Shown here one piece after another: positions 46,856 through 56,330 of a stretch of 64,000 bases of DNA. Position 1 is the stretch's first letter. Each line of letters opens with the position of its first letter. Made by a program: the position numbers and the translations under genes. Source of the DNA: Thalassotalea loyana (lineage in GTDB: Bacteria; Pseudomonadota; Gammaproteobacteria; Enterobacterales; Alteromonadaceae); assembly GCF_030161435.1 (NCBI RefSeq), contig NZ_BSSV01000005.1:186001-250000 (forward strand), written 5' to 3'. Under the pieces are notes generated by a model. That model was not told where the DNA came from. It saw nothing but the letters and a program-made list of their open reading frames with translations, and searched no databases.

Positions 46856-47233
46856 TTAAGCTAAGACAAACTCACTCAGCATCTTATTGAAGCCGACAAT
46901 GTCGAAACTTCCACTAATTTCAAAACCTACTTTACCTACGCTGCTGATGTAGAGTTGAATTTCGCAGTCCAGATCAAGTGAACCTGATGTTTCGATAGAA
47001 AACGTTTGAATCTTGCTATATGGAATTGAGGTGTAGTCAACTTTAGAGCCTGTTATACCCTGAACATTTGCGGCAATCACGCGCTTATTCGTAAACACGA
47101 CTTGGTCGCGAAATGTCTTGAAAACCGCGAAAATTTCTTCACCATCGATTAAAAAGCGATGGAAGTCATCACGTGCTTTATCATGATCAACCGATTTTAA
47201 TTTGAATAAATCCGAGCTGTTGAAATCAATCAT
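46856..47233 (-). CDS. PH-domain protein (bacterial PH, YvbH/DUF1696-like)
   Basis: A 125-aa soluble protein. After an N-terminal helix it has the bPH pattern DGEEIFAVFKTFRDQVVFTNKRVIAANVQG followed by KVDYTSIPYSKIQTFSIETSG and LDLDCEIQLYIS, a beta barrel with a C-terminal helix. Function is unknown for the family. Some members form ring oligomers. It is single, flanked by a terminator on its upstream side that belongs to the CBS operon. Confidence 0.85.
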   Translation of the reverse strand: MIDFNSSDLFKLKSVDHDKARDDFHRFLIDGEEIFAVFKTFRDQVVFTNKRVIAANVQGITGSKVDYTSIPYSKIQTFSIETSGSLDLDCEIQLYISSVGKVGFEISGSFDIVGFNKMLSEFVLA

Positions 47234-47292
47234 TACATATCCTTATTATTTGAATTGGTATCAATATAAACTAATTCACGCGATTTGGGGAC

Positions 47293-47316
47293 AAAAAAGC
47301 CGAGCAGAGCTCGGCT
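47293..47316 (-). terminator. Terminator of the DUF1538/P-II/CBS operon
   Basis: On the minus strand: AGCCGAGC - TC - TGCTCGGCT followed by TTTTT. It stands 22 bases after the CBS gene. Confidence 0.88.
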
Positions 47317-47337
47317 GAATATTTTTATTGCTGTTGT

Positions 47338-47742
47338 TTAGCTATTCGCGTCAAACATTGCCATCAGCAATTCTTTATAACCCACTAAGCCAAGTAACTC
47401 TTCTGACTCAATAACGGGTGCACATGACAAACCTACCTGATCGAATAATCGCGCACAGTAACGAATGTCTAATTCCGGTGCTACAGGAATAACGGGCTTA
47501 GTCATGACTTCATAGATATTGACACGCTCAGGTGCTTTGTCTTTTGCTAGGACTTTTTTTGCAATATCAGAAAGCAATAAGATGCCGTAGGCATCATGTT
47601 GATCACGTTTATTGACAATAACAACATCACAGTTGTTCTCTCGCATAGCATTGATCGCGTCTTGCACTGTCGCTAAGCCATCAAGTTTGATGAAACTTTG
47701 CGTCATAACGTCTTTTGCCTTGATAGAAACTTTATTGCTCAC
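47338..47742 (-). CDS. CBS-domain pair protein
   Basis: A 134-aa soluble protein made of two CBS motifs (about residues 10-65 and 75-130), with KDVMTQSFIKLDG at the start and YEVMTKPVIPVAPE in the middle. Such Bateman modules bind adenosyl ligands such as AMP, ATP or S-adenosylmethionine. It overlaps the P-II-like gene by four bases, so translation is coupled. As the last gene of the DUF1538 operon it probably supplies a second ligand-sensing input to the membrane proteins. Confidence 0.9.
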   Translation of the reverse strand: MSNKVSIKAKDVMTQSFIKLDGLATVQDAINAMRENNCDVVIVNKRDQHDAYGILLLSDIAKKVLAKDKAPERVNIYEVMTKPVIPVAPELDIRYCARLFDQVGLSCAPVIESEELLGLVGYKELLMAMFDANS

Positions 47743-48089
47743 AGCTCATTCTCCACTGTTGAGGTTAGTTGACTGATTTGGTGGTTAACGCCTACGGCGT
47801 CTTCTACGTCGATTTGAAAAGCAATGCCGGTACCAGGTTTCTCGTCAAACTCGCCAACCTTTGCGATGGTTTCTAAAATATGACGACTCAAATGCTCTTC
47901 TACTAAAAAGATTAATACATCTCGTTGGGTGTCCAATGACAAGCCAAAAAAGGTTTTTGGTTTTTCTAATCCTTCACCGCGGGCGTTATTAATTACTGTT
48001 GCCCCTGTTGCTCCTGCTTTACGCGCAGCATCCATTACAGCGTCGGTTACATTGTCGTCGGTAAACACGATGATCATTTTAAAATGCAT
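47739..48089 (-). CDS. P-II-like signalling protein
   Basis: A 116-aa protein with the ferredoxin-like P-II fold: MIIVFTDDNVTDAVMDAARKAGATGATVI (beta-alpha start), ARGEGLEKPKTFFG in the T-loop position, VLIFLVEEHLSRHILETIAKVGEFDEKPGTGIAF, and a C-terminal strand. It lacks the exact GlnB/GlnK T-loop tyrosine and glnK-amtB context, so it belongs to the wider P-II-like group that includes SbtB and CPII. It lies between the CBS gene (overlap of four bases) and the second DUF1538 gene (42-base gap). Confidence 0.87.
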   Translation of the reverse strand: MHFKMIIVFTDDNVTDAVMDAARKAGATGATVINNARGEGLEKPKTFFGLSLDTQRDVLIFLVEEHLSRHILETIAKVGEFDEKPGTGIAFQIDVEDAVGVNHQISQLTSTVENEL

Positions 48090-48131
48090 GCATTTTCTCC
48101 AAATATCCTGCGTTGGCAGGCTTGTCGTTGA

Positions 48132-48920
48132 TTACTTCTGCTTTTTGGCTCGCCACTCTGAGAGCTGTGCGTAAGCCATAACTGAAATAATCGGAAATAA
48201 ACTGGCAAAAGCGATTAGGCCAAAGCCATCAATTAATGGACTTCTGCCGGGTACAGTTTCTGCTAACCCTAGCCCCAACGCTGCCACTAATGGTACCGTT
48301 ACGGTAGAAGTCGTCACGCCGCCTGAATCATAGGCCAATGGAATAATCATTTTTGGCGCAAACATGGTTTGTATGACGACAACGATGTAGCCCACAATAA
48401 TGTACCAATGGATAGGGTCACCAACGACAATGCGATAGCACCCTAACGAAATACCTACAGCCACACCAATTGCGACAGCGATACGTAAGCCCCATACGCC
48501 AATCGCTCCACCAGACACATCGTTTGCTTTAATTGCAACGGCAATCAGTGATGGTTCAGCAATGGTTGTACTAAAACCAATTAAAAAGGCGAAAACATAT
48601 ACCCAGGCATAATCTTGCCAATGCAAAACTATGTTGGCTGCTGTTTCACTAGCATCAACACCAGCAATAAATGCAGGGTCGGTTAGTTGTTGTGCCATTA
48701 GCTTACCAAGCGGGAATAACGCCCACTCAAGCCCGATAAGAAATAACGATAAGCCGATGATGACCCATATAAATCCCGCTAATACTCTTGTTAAGTTTGG
48801 TATGGGTTTGCGGATAACAGCAAATTGGAAACCAAATAAAATTGCAGCAATTGGCAAAACATCTGTAATGGTTGTAAGCAATATGGTGATGAACTGGCTA
48901 AACATTTCAACTAGACTCAT
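48132..48920 (-). CDS. DUF1538 membrane protein, second copy
   Basis: A 262-aa integral membrane protein with about seven hydrophobic segments. It shares with its neighbour the blocks [36 protein letters not shown] and [20 protein letters not shown], which define the family. The re-entrant look of the Gly/Thr/Ser-rich motifs suggests a transport path, but the family has no established function. It overlaps the first copy by four bases, so the two subunits are made together and may form a hetero-complex. Confidence 0.88.
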   Translation of the reverse strand: MSLVEMFSQFITILLTTITDVLPIAAILFGFQFAVIRKPIPNLTRVLAGFIWVIIGLSLFLIGLEWALFPLGKLMAQQLTDPAFIAGVDASETAANIVLHWQDYAWVYVFAFLIGFSTTIAEPSLIAVAIKANDVSGGAIGVWGLRIAVAIGVAVGISLGCYRIVVGDPIHWYIIVGYIVVVIQTMFAPKMIIPLAYDSGGVTTSTVTVPLVAALGLGLAETVPGRSPLIDGFGLIAFASLFPIISVMAYAQLSEWRAKKQK

Positions 48921-49654
48921 AGCATGATCATCCCGTAAGCCATGACAAAAATCATCGGGGTTAACGATGCAAGCGCGATTAAGCCAAAGCCATCGGTCAT
49001 TGGGTTACGGCCAGAAATAGACGAAGCTAGACCAACGCCTAGGGCGGTTACGAGCGGCACGGTGATTGTAGAGGTCGTTACCCCACCAGAGTCATAGGCA
49101 ATGCCAATAATTTCAATTGGCGCAAACATCGTCATAACAACGACCATGATATAGCCACCAATGATGAGCCATTGAATTGGCCAACCTTTAAGAATACGTA
49201 GTACACCAATTAAAATTGCAAGGCCAACAGAAAACGCGACGGTAAAGCGAAGTCCAGACGCATAAGCAGCCATTGCTTCATCTGAGGCTTCTATCATATT
49301 GCCATTTGCGGCGACTTTGGCAGCTTCGGCGGCAATAGCAATTAATGCTGGCTCAGCGATCGTCGTACCAAAACCAAGTGAAAAAGCGAATATCATTAAC
49401 CAAATAACACTACCTTTCTTGGCAAAGGCGTGAGCCATTGTTTCCCCTATGGGGAATAGTCCTTGTTCTAGGCCGTGAATAAAGAAGGTTAAACCAAATA
49501 ATACGAATAATACGCCGATCAGAACCTGGCCCACATTAGGCAAGGGTTGTTGGATAATGAATAACTGGAAAAACAAGATGACAAGCACTATTGGCGCAAG
49601 ATCGCGCACGCTATCTATCAAAAACTTTCCTAATTTTTTGAATGTAGCAGTCAA
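48917..49654 (-). CDS. DUF1538 membrane protein, first copy
   Basis: A 245-aa integral membrane protein, first gene of the minus-strand operon DUF1538-DUF1538-P-II-CBS. The conserved blocks are [40 protein letters not shown] and [20 protein letters not shown]. It is clearly paralogous to the next gene but well diverged, so this is an old duplication with kept order. An 11-base inverted repeat lies 79 bases upstream. Function is unknown. A regulated ion or small-solute channel or transporter is my inference from the sensors. Confidence 0.88.
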   Translation of the reverse strand: MTATFKKLGKFLIDSVRDLAPIVLVILFFQLFIIQQPLPNVGQVLIGVLFVLFGLTFFIHGLEQGLFPIGETMAHAFAKKGSVIWLMIFAFSLGFGTTIAEPALIAIAAEAAKVAANGNMIEASDEAMAAYASGLRFTVAFSVGLAILIGVLRILKGWPIQWLIIGGYIMVVVMTMFAPIEIIGIAYDSGGVTTSTITVPLVTALGVGLASSISGRNPMTDGFGLIALASLTPMIFVMAYGMIML

Positions 49655-49732
49655 AGATATTCCCTACGAGTAAACATATGCGTTTAGTGTAAAGAAAATC
49701 CTCAAGCAAGAATTTGATTTATAACAATGAAA

Positions 49733-49770
49733 CACACATTAGGGTTACAGTTTTAAACACCTAATGTGTG
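49733..49770. repeat. Inverted repeat upstream of the DUF1538 operon
   Basis: CACACATTAGG - 16 bases - CCTAATGTGTG, perfect arms. It lies between the 3' end of ubiB (49800) and the first DUF1538 gene. There is no T-run in the minus direction. It could be an operator for the DUF1538 operon or a 3'-end hairpin of the ubi transcript. Confidence 0.5.
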
Positions 49771-49799
49771 AGTGTGAATTGAGGGTATGTAAAGTGTTG

Positions 49800-51434
49800 T
49801 TATTTCTTTAACGATTGGCGCAGGAAAATAGCTGCGCTGATAAATAATACACCACTGATAATTTCATTCGCCGGGAACATGATTCCGCTAGAAATTAAGA
49901 AACTGCCACCGATTACGCTAAAAATAATACGTTTTTGACTACGCTGTTGCTGTTGATTTAGCTCGACCATCAGACGTTGCTGTGCTTGATGATTTTCTTT
50001 ACCTGCTTGCAAGTAGTCGTAAACCAAGTCAGGAATTTCAGGTAGCTTTTCATTCCAAAATGGTAGGTTGTCTTTTACCTTGGTATAAACCGCTTTGATA
50101 CCCATTTGTTCTTTTACCCAATCTTCAAGAAATGGTTTTGCGGTATCCCACAAATCAAGATCTGGATACAACTGTCGGCCTAAGCCTTCAATGTAAAGCA
50201 AGGTTTTTTGTAAAAGAACAAGCTGGGGTTGTACTTCCATATTAAAGCGACGGGCAGTATTAAACAGGCTTACTAATACCTGACCAAATGAAATCTCGGA
50301 TAATGGTTTATTAAAGATAGGCTCGCACACTGTGCGAATAGCAAATTCAAATTCATCAACACTGGTATTTCGTGGTACCCAACCCGAATCCACGTGAAGT
50401 TGCGCAACTTTGTGGTAATCACGATTAAAGAAGGCAACAAAGTTTTCTGCTAAGTAACGTTTGTCTTCTTTGTTTAACGTACCAACGATACCGCAATCGA
50501 TAGCAATCCAGGTCGGATTTTCAGGGTTGGTGGCGTTAACAAATACGTTACCTGGATGCATGTCCGCGTGAAAGAAACTGTCACGAAAAACTTGAGTGAA
50601 AAATACTTGTACACCGCGTTCTGCTAATAATTTCATATTTACATTATTAGCTTTTAATTGCTCAACTTCACCCACACCAATGCCATAGATGCGTTCCATT
50701 ACAAGGACATTTTTGTGGCTGTATTCACTGTAAACTTCTGGGACGTATAGAACATCGTCGTATTCTCGACCTTGACTGAAGTTACGCTTAAGTTGAATGC
50801 CGTTGGCTGCCTCTCGCATTAGATCAAGCTCATCAAGAATCGTTTTTCGGTATTCATTGACGACTTCTTTTGGTCGTAAACGTTTGCCGTCGGACAACCA
50901 CTTAGCAACAAATCCAGCAAAGAACTCCATAACCTCTAAATCGGCATGAATAACATCGGCAATATCAGGGCGAAGTACTTTGATAACGACTTCTTTTTGC
51001 TCACCTTCGTGTAGTAATGTGGCTGCATGAACTTGGGCAATTGAAGCTGAAGCGAGTGGTGTAAGATCAAAATTGAGAATACATTCATTAAAGGTGTCTT
51101 CACCAATCGCTTTAATAACGATTTGTTTTGCTTTTTCACCGTCAAATGGTGATACCTGGTCTTGCAATAAGGCTAATTCATTAGCGAAATCATCAGGTAG
51201 TAAATCACGACGAGTTGACAGCATTTGGCCGAATTTTATAAATACCGGGCCTAGAGATTCGATCGCTAAGCGAAAGCGCTCTGCTTTTGGTTTGTCCTTA
51301 TGCTTGTTCTTAAGCCAAAATAGCGAGCCTTTGCCCACTTTGACATACCAAGGTAGTAAATGTTTTGGCACGAGCTCGTCTAGGCCATATTGCATGAAGG
51401 TTTTGACGATTTGGTGTAAACGTTTACTTTTCAC
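49800..51434 (-). CDS. ubiB: Ubiquinone biosynthesis regulatory protein kinase-like UbiB
   Basis: A 544-aa ADCK/ABC1 family protein (E. coli 546). It has the KxGQ motif as [13 protein letters not shown], an alanine-rich loop ([10 protein letters not shown]), and the catalytic-like DMHPGNVFV and IDCGIVG. Two hydrophobic helices at the C terminus anchor it in the inner membrane. It supports ubiquinone synthesis, probably as an ATPase extracting lipid intermediates. It is the third gene of ubiE-ubiJ-ubiB, in the same order as E. coli. Confidence 0.96.
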   Translation of the reverse strand: MKSKRLHQIVKTFMQYGLDELVPKHLLPWYVKVGKGSLFWLKNKHKDKPKAERFRLAIESLGPVFIKFGQMLSTRRDLLPDDFANELALLQDQVSPFDGEKAKQIVIKAIGEDTFNECILNFDLTPLASASIAQVHAATLLHEGEQKEVVIKVLRPDIADVIHADLEVMEFFAGFVAKWLSDGKRLRPKEVVNEYRKTILDELDLMREAANGIQLKRNFSQGREYDDVLYVPEVYSEYSHKNVLVMERIYGIGVGEVEQLKANNVNMKLLAERGVQVFFTQVFRDSFFHADMHPGNVFVNATNPENPTWIAIDCGIVGTLNKEDKRYLAENFVAFFNRDYHKVAQLHVDSGWVPRNTSVDEFEFAIRTVCEPIFNKPLSEISFGQVLVSLFNTARRFNMEVQPQLVLLQKTLLYIEGLGRQLYPDLDLWDTAKPFLEDWVKEQMGIKAVYTKVKDNLPFWNEKLPEIPDLVYDYLQAGKENHQAQQRLMVELNQQQQRSQKRIIFSVIGGSFLISSGIMFPANEIISGVLFISAAIFLRQSLKK

Positions 51435-51447
51435 TAGTTAAATTACT

Positions 51448-52077
51448 CTATGGTTTGTGGTTAAGTTTGGCAGCAAGTTTATCAAGTCTTTTAGTCAATG
51501 ATGTGACGTGTTCTGCGCTTTGTTCAACATCTTGCCTAAATAATGTTAATTCGACGTCAGTGACCGCTAATTTTTTTTCGTAAATTAACCACTGGCTGAA
51601 GTCTTCAGTGATTTGTTGTTTAGCAAAGCTCGCTTTATTCTTTACAAAACCAGCTGCTTGGCTCAAACGATATGTTGCTAAATCGCCGATATGCTTGGCT
51701 AATTCAGATTGCCAATCAATGGTTAATGCTTCGAATAATTGAGCAAATTGTTGCGCAGTTTTCAGCTCGCCTTGAATATCCAGCTTATCTTGTTTGATAA
51801 GCTCGGTAAGCTGTTGAGATTGCTTGAGCTCGATTAATGTTCTTAAACTGGTTGAAATCACACAATCAGCATCAGATGCTTGCGTTAAAACATACGCTTT
51901 ATCATCGTTGAAGCCGATCGTAAATGGCGTACCAAGCTCGCTAATATCAAGCGTTAAGTATTTGCCTTGTAGCTCGCTAGTGCTAACACGTTGATTAATG
52001 TTCTTTGCAAGCGCTTGATTGATTATGGCTTCAAGCGCTCCGGTCATCATTTGAGTAGGCAGTAGCCAACTGACCAT
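51448..52077 (-). CDS. ubiJ: Ubiquinone biosynthesis accessory factor UbiJ
   Basis: A 209-aa protein (E. coli 201). It has an N-terminal SCP2-type lipid-binding domain (about residues 15-115), which holds the hydrophobic intermediates, and a C-terminal helical region (about 160-205) with coiled-coil character that would pair with UbiK. Its ATG overlaps the ubiE stop by one base (TAATG), and it is followed by ubiB after 13 bases. Confidence 0.92.
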   Translation of the reverse strand: MVSWLLPTQMMTGALEAIINQALAKNINQRVSTSELQGKYLTLDISELGTPFTIGFNDDKAYVLTQASDADCVISTSLRTLIELKQSQQLTELIKQDKLDIQGELKTAQQFAQLFEALTIDWQSELAKHIGDLATYRLSQAAGFVKNKASFAKQQITEDFSQWLIYEKKLAVTDVELTLFRQDVEQSAEHVTSLTKRLDKLAAKLNHKP

Positions 52078-52847
52078 TAGAATTTGTACCCTTTGTGAAG
52101 TGCAACAATACCACCTGTTAAGTTTTTGTAGGTAGTTTGCTCGAAACCCGCGTTTTTCATCATACTTTCAAGGGTTTCTTGATCTGGGTGCATGCGAATT
52201 GATTCAGCAAGATACTGGTAGCTATCACCATCTTTAGCGACTAACTCACCCATTTTCGGCAAGATGTTGAATGAATAGAAATCGTAGGCTTTGTTTAATA
52301 GCTCATGTTCAGGCTTCGAGAATTCTAATACTAATAAACGTCCACCCGGCTTCAGCACTCGGTACATTGAGCGAAGCGCCTTGTCTTTGTCTGTTACGTT
52401 ACGTAAACCAAAAGCGATGGTGATAATGTCGAAGCTGTTGTCTTCAAAAGGTAGACATTCAGCATTTGCTTGAACGTACTCGATGTTTTGAACTAGCCCT
52501 CTGTCACGCAACTTATCACGACCAACATTCAACATTGAGCTGTTGATATCGGCTAAAATGACTTGGCCATCTTTACCAACAATTTGCGAAAACTTTGCCG
52601 TTAAATCACCTGTACCACCAGCTAAATCAAGAACTTTATTACCAGGACGTACGCCTGATGCGTCAATTGTAAAACGCTTCCACAAACGGTGAATACCGAA
52701 TGACATCAAATCGTTCATCACATCATATTGTGCTGCAACAGAGTGAAAAACATCAGCAACCATTGATGCTTTGTTCTCAGTGTCTACCGTTTTATAGCCA
52801 AAATGCGTGGTATTGTCGTTTTGATTTGATTGTTCTTGAGATGCCAT
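52077..52847 (-). CDS. ubiE: Ubiquinone/menaquinone methyltransferase
   Basis: A 256-aa S-adenosylmethionine-dependent C-methyltransferase (E. coli 251). It has [25 protein letters not shown] at the start, motif I as [16 protein letters not shown], and [35 protein letters not shown] in the centre. It methylates the benzoquinol ring in ubiquinone synthesis. It starts 69 bases downstream of recG on the same strand. Confidence 0.97.
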   Translation of the reverse strand: MASQEQSNQNDNTTHFGYKTVDTENKASMVADVFHSVAAQYDVMNDLMSFGIHRLWKRFTIDASGVRPGNKVLDLAGGTGDLTAKFSQIVGKDGQVILADINSSMLNVGRDKLRDRGLVQNIEYVQANAECLPFEDNSFDIITIAFGLRNVTDKDKALRSMYRVLKPGGRLLVLEFSKPEHELLNKAYDFYSFNILPKMGELVAKDGDSYQYLAESIRMHPDQETLESMMKNAGFEQTTYKNLTGGIVALHKGYKF

Positions 52848-52915
52848 GAACTTGCTCTACTTTAAAATTTCGCTCTAGTTTACTTTATGCTTGGCACGAC
52901 AACAATTGTTCTGTA

Positions 52916-55018
52916 TCAAGCGTTTGAATATTTTTCTCGATTACCTAACCAACGATCGATTAAGGCGGTCGCTTTTTCTGGATATTTTTTCCAGAGTAAC
53001 AGGGCATGTTGTTGCACTTCGGGAATTAACTGCGCATCTCGCACCAGATCGGCAATCTTTAAATCGGCTAAGCCTGTTTGCTTAGTCCCAAGCAATTCGC
53101 CCGGCCCACGTATTTCTAAGTCTTTCTGTGCGATAACAAATCCGTCATTACTTTCGCGCAATACACCTAAACGTTTTATCGCTGTTTTTGATAACGGTGA
53201 CTTATACATGAGTACACAGTGCGAAGCGACTGCACCTCGGCCAACGCGTCCACGTAGTTGGTGAAGTTGAGCAAGCCCTAAGCGCTCTGGATTCTCAATC
53301 ACCATGATGCTTGCATTTGGTACGTTTACGCCAACTTCAATTACGGTTGTTGCAACCAGTAAATGCAGATCTCCGGTTTTAAATGCATCCATGACCTGTT
53401 GTTTTTCGGCAGGTTTCATTCGACCGTGAACGAGGCCAATATGCAATTCAGGTAATTGGCTAGCAAGATAATTGGCAGTATCTTCGGCGGCTTGACACTG
53501 CAGAACTTCTGATTCTTCAATTAACGTGCAAACCCAATACGCCTGACGATCATCCTGCGTGCAACCTTCACGAATTCGCTCGATGACTTGGTCGCGTCGC
53601 TCATCAGGCAAGGCTACCGTTTGAATAGGAGTACGACCAGGTGGCAGTTCGTCGATCACTGATGTATCTAAATCAGCGTATGCTGTCATCGCCAGTGTTC
53701 GAGGAATAGGTGTTGCCGTCATAATGAGTTGATGAGGATACTTATTGTCAAATGCGCCTTTTTCTCGCAAGGAAAGCCGTTGATGCACACCAAATCTGTG
53801 TTGTTCATCGATAATAATGAGTGCAAGCTTGTTAAATGTTACTTGATCCTGGAAAAGTGCATGAGTACCAACTGCCAATTGCATTTCGCCAGATTCAATT
53901 TGCTCTAACGCTTCTCTGCGAGCTTTGGCTTTCGTTTTACCGGCAAGCCAGCCAACATTAATGCCTAAAGGCTCAAACCACTCTTTAAAGTTAATTGCAT
54001 GTTGTTCAGCTAATATCTCCGTTGGTGCCATTAAGGCAACTTGGTAACCCTGACTAATTGCTGTAATTGCAGCAAGTGCCGCAACAAGCGTTTTACCTGA
54101 ACCAACATCACCTTGTACCAATCGCATCATTGGTGTGTCTTTAGCTAAATCTGAACGTATTTCTTCTACGACTCTTGCCTGTGCATTAGTTGGTGAAAAT
54201 GGCAGACTTTTTAAGAATTTTTTATTGAGCTTGTCATCAACACTCAATGTCACTGCGTAATGTTTATCGCTTGATTCACGCAGCTTCAACATGCTCAGAT
54301 TGTGCGCTAATAATTCTTCTTTTATAAGACGAAGTTGGGCTGGATGTTTACCTTCATCAAATGCCGAGGTTGAGGCGTCTGGTGGTGGTCGATGGATAAT
54401 CGCCAATGCTTCGGCGAGCGTGTAAGGCTCGTTTAAAAATTCCTCGGGTAGTAATTCTTCAACGCGGCCTCGTTTCAACCGAATCAGAGCTTGGTCAGTT
54501 AAGTTACGCAGTGTTATTTGTCGCAATCCATCGGTTGTTGGATAAACCGGGGTAAGTGTTTCCTCAACAGGAGTAAGTGCTTGATCTTTATCTAAGGTTT
54601 TATATTCAGGGTGAACAATTTGAAAACCTTGCGGGCCTCGTTGAATCTCACCATAACAACGAATTTCAGTGCCAATCCCCAAATTATTCTTTTGTGCTGC
54701 GCTGAAATGAAAAAAGCGCAAGGTGACGTTACCCGTGCCATCGTTAATGGTAACGACCATCATACGTCGACGACCTTGAACAATTTGGTTGTTGGTGACT
54801 TCGCCAATGATATTGGTAAATACGCCGGGCAGAAGGTCGCGAATAGCGGTTATTCGTGTCCGATCTTCATATCGGTTTGGTAGGTGAAAAAGCAAGTCTT
54901 GTACGGAGTTTAGGCCAATCTTCGCTAACTTTTCAGCCATACTAGGTCCAACACCCTTGAATGAAGAGAGTTGTATTGCTGATAAGTTAGTTAGCCCTTC
55001 CTTGACTTGCTCAGTCAT
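52916..55018 (-). CDS. recG: ATP-dependent DNA helicase RecG
   Basis: A 700-aa protein (E. coli 693). It remodels stalled forks and Holliday junctions. An N-terminal wedge/OB domain (about residues 10-180) is followed by the helicase core with Walker A GDVGSGKT, the DEQH box in IIDEQHRFGVHQR, motif VI QLRGRVGRG, and the C-terminal TRG-type motif. It follows trmH on the minus strand with a 22-base gap, the same neighbourhood as in E. coli. Confidence 0.97.
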   Translation of the reverse strand: MTEQVKEGLTNLSAIQLSSFKGVGPSMAEKLAKIGLNSVQDLLFHLPNRYEDRTRITAIRDLLPGVFTNIIGEVTNNQIVQGRRRMMVVTINDGTGNVTLRFFHFSAAQKNNLGIGTEIRCYGEIQRGPQGFQIVHPEYKTLDKDQALTPVEETLTPVYPTTDGLRQITLRNLTDQALIRLKRGRVEELLPEEFLNEPYTLAEALAIIHRPPPDASTSAFDEGKHPAQLRLIKEELLAHNLSMLKLRESSDKHYAVTLSVDDKLNKKFLKSLPFSPTNAQARVVEEIRSDLAKDTPMMRLVQGDVGSGKTLVAALAAITAISQGYQVALMAPTEILAEQHAINFKEWFEPLGINVGWLAGKTKAKARREALEQIESGEMQLAVGTHALFQDQVTFNKLALIIIDEQHRFGVHQRLSLREKGAFDNKYPHQLIMTATPIPRTLAMTAYADLDTSVIDELPPGRTPIQTVALPDERRDQVIERIREGCTQDDRQAYWVCTLIEESEVLQCQAAEDTANYLASQLPELHIGLVHGRMKPAEKQQVMDAFKTGDLHLLVATTVIEVGVNVPNASIMVIENPERLGLAQLHQLRGRVGRGAVASHCVLMYKSPLSKTAIKRLGVLRESNDGFVIAQKDLEIRGPGELLGTKQTGLADLKIADLVRDAQLIPEVQQHALLLWKKYPEKATALIDRWLGNREKYSNA

Positions 55019-55040
55019 GTTTTACGATAGCATCCTACGG

Positions 55041-55769
55041 TTAATCGTCGATATCCTGCCAAGCTTCTTGGCTCATTTGCATTTTATTCCACCAGTCTTT
55101 TGATGCGATAATTTCACCCTCGTCATCAATATGTGGATACGGTAACCCTTTCGCCTGGCATACTTTAGCGAAAATTGGATGACCACCTTCAAATAACATG
55201 CGTTGACGAACGCTTTCATCAATCGTTGGTGCGCTGTCATACATGCCAGCGGCTTCACGTTGACGCTGTGCTTCGTAAAGCACAACGGCGTTAGCTACAG
55301 AGACATTTAACGATTGTACCATGCCAACCATTGGAATAATGATATCTTGGTCGGCAAGCTCTAGTGCTTCTGGAGAGGCGCCAAACTTTTCTTGGCCAAG
55401 GATAATTGCTGTGGGCTTGGTGTAATCAATTTCACGAAAATCGACAGCTTTATCCGAAAGATTCGTAACCAATACCTGCATGTTCTTTTCTTTTAACACG
55501 CTGATAGCATCTTTTGTTGATGTGTAGTTGTGGACATCAACCCAATTTTGACTACCCGTTGCAATACCGCCAGAGACACGCATTTGCTCGTTCTTCCACA
55601 CAGCATGTACTTCGCTAACGCCAATTGCGTCACACGTTCTAACGACGGCTGCTAAGTTATGTGCTTTGTGAACTCCTTCCATACAAACGGTTAAGTCTGG
55701 CTGGCGTTTATTGAGCATGTTGAGAATTCTTTGATGTCTTTCTGGAGTCATTTTTCTTTTTTTCTTCAT
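55041..55769 (-). CDS. trmH: tRNA (guanosine(18)-2'-O)-methyltransferase
   Basis: A 242-aa SPOUT-class enzyme (E. coli 229). It methylates the 2'-OH of G18 in tRNA. Motif 1 is the NLAAVVRTCDAIGV region with its conserved Asn and Arg, motif 2 IILGQEKFGAS, and motif 3 MVGMVQSLNVSVANAVVLYEAQRQ, which forms the cofactor knot. The MKKKRKM basic N terminus suits RNA contact. It lies between ridA and recG. Confidence 0.95.
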   Translation of the reverse strand: MKKKRKMTPERHQRILNMLNKRQPDLTVCMEGVHKAHNLAAVVRTCDAIGVSEVHAVWKNEQMRVSGGIATGSQNWVDVHNYTSTKDAISVLKEKNMQVLVTNLSDKAVDFREIDYTKPTAIILGQEKFGASPEALELADQDIIIPMVGMVQSLNVSVANAVVLYEAQRQREAAGMYDSAPTIDESVRQRMLFEGGHPIFAKVCQAKGLPYPHIDDEGEIIASKDWWNKMQMSQEAWQDIDD

Positions 55770-55895
55770 ACTTTGAATTTATGCGGCGTTAAATTTCGCT
55801 AGTGTAGCGGTACTACACGTTGCTCCATTGCCTTGCCTGTATCCAAATTATTTTGAAAAAACCTATGTTAGAACTTAATGTGGGGTATTTTAAAC

Positions 55896-55924
55896 TGAAT
55901 CACGTACATTGTGTACGTGATTCA
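55896..55924. other. Perfect hairpin between trmH and ridA
   Basis: A thirteen-base stem TGAATCACGTACA / TGTACGTGATTCA with a three-base loop. On the minus strand it comes 10 bases after the ridA stop and is followed by GTTTAAAATA, a poor T-run. It may partly stop or stabilise the transcript behind ridA. Confidence 0.55.
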
Positions 55925-55934
55925 TGATAATGGC

Positions 55935-56324
55935 TTAGGAAACGTTTGGTAATTCCATGACGCCGTCAATCTCAATATCTACACCTTTTGGCAATTGAGA
56001 AACGCCGATTGCTGCACGAGCAGGGTATGGCTCGGTGAAGTATTGGCTCATAATTTCATTTACTGTTGCAAAGTTAGATAAATCAGTCATGAAAATATTA
56101 ACTTTTACCATGTCGTTGATTTCACCACCTGCTGCTTCACACACGGCACATAAATTTTTAAAAACTTGGTGAGTTTGTGCTTCAAATGTATCACCTACTA
56201 TTTCCATTGATTGCGGATCCAATGGAATTTGGCCTGATAAATAAACCGTGTTATTTACTTTTACTGCTTGGCTGTATGTGCCGATTGCACCAGGCGCGTT
56301 TTCTGTTGAGATAATTGTTTTCAT
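55935..56324 (-). CDS. ridA: RidA family reactive intermediate deaminase
   Basis: A 129-aa protein (E. coli RidA 128) of the YjgF/YER057c/UK114 family. It hydrolyses 2-aminoacrylate and related enamines formed by PLP enzymes such as threonine deaminase. It has [28 protein letters not shown], the active-site arginine in [15 protein letters not shown], and the closing glutamate near the end. It stands 6 bases after spoT. Notably IlvA, the classical source of its substrate, is encoded in the same window. Confidence 0.95.
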   Translation of the reverse strand: MKTIISTENAPGAIGTYSQAVKVNNTVYLSGQIPLDPQSMEIVGDTFEAQTHQVFKNLCAVCEAAGGEINDMVKVNIFMTDLSNFATVNEIMSQYFTEPYPARAAIGVSQLPKGVDIEIDGVMELPNVS

Positions 56325-56330
56325 TTTTTC

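Noticed and set aside
48132-49654. The two adjacent DUF1538 genes as an assembly duplication
   Set aside because: The proteins share motifs but are well diverged along their length and differ in size (245 and 262 aa), so they are true paralogues.
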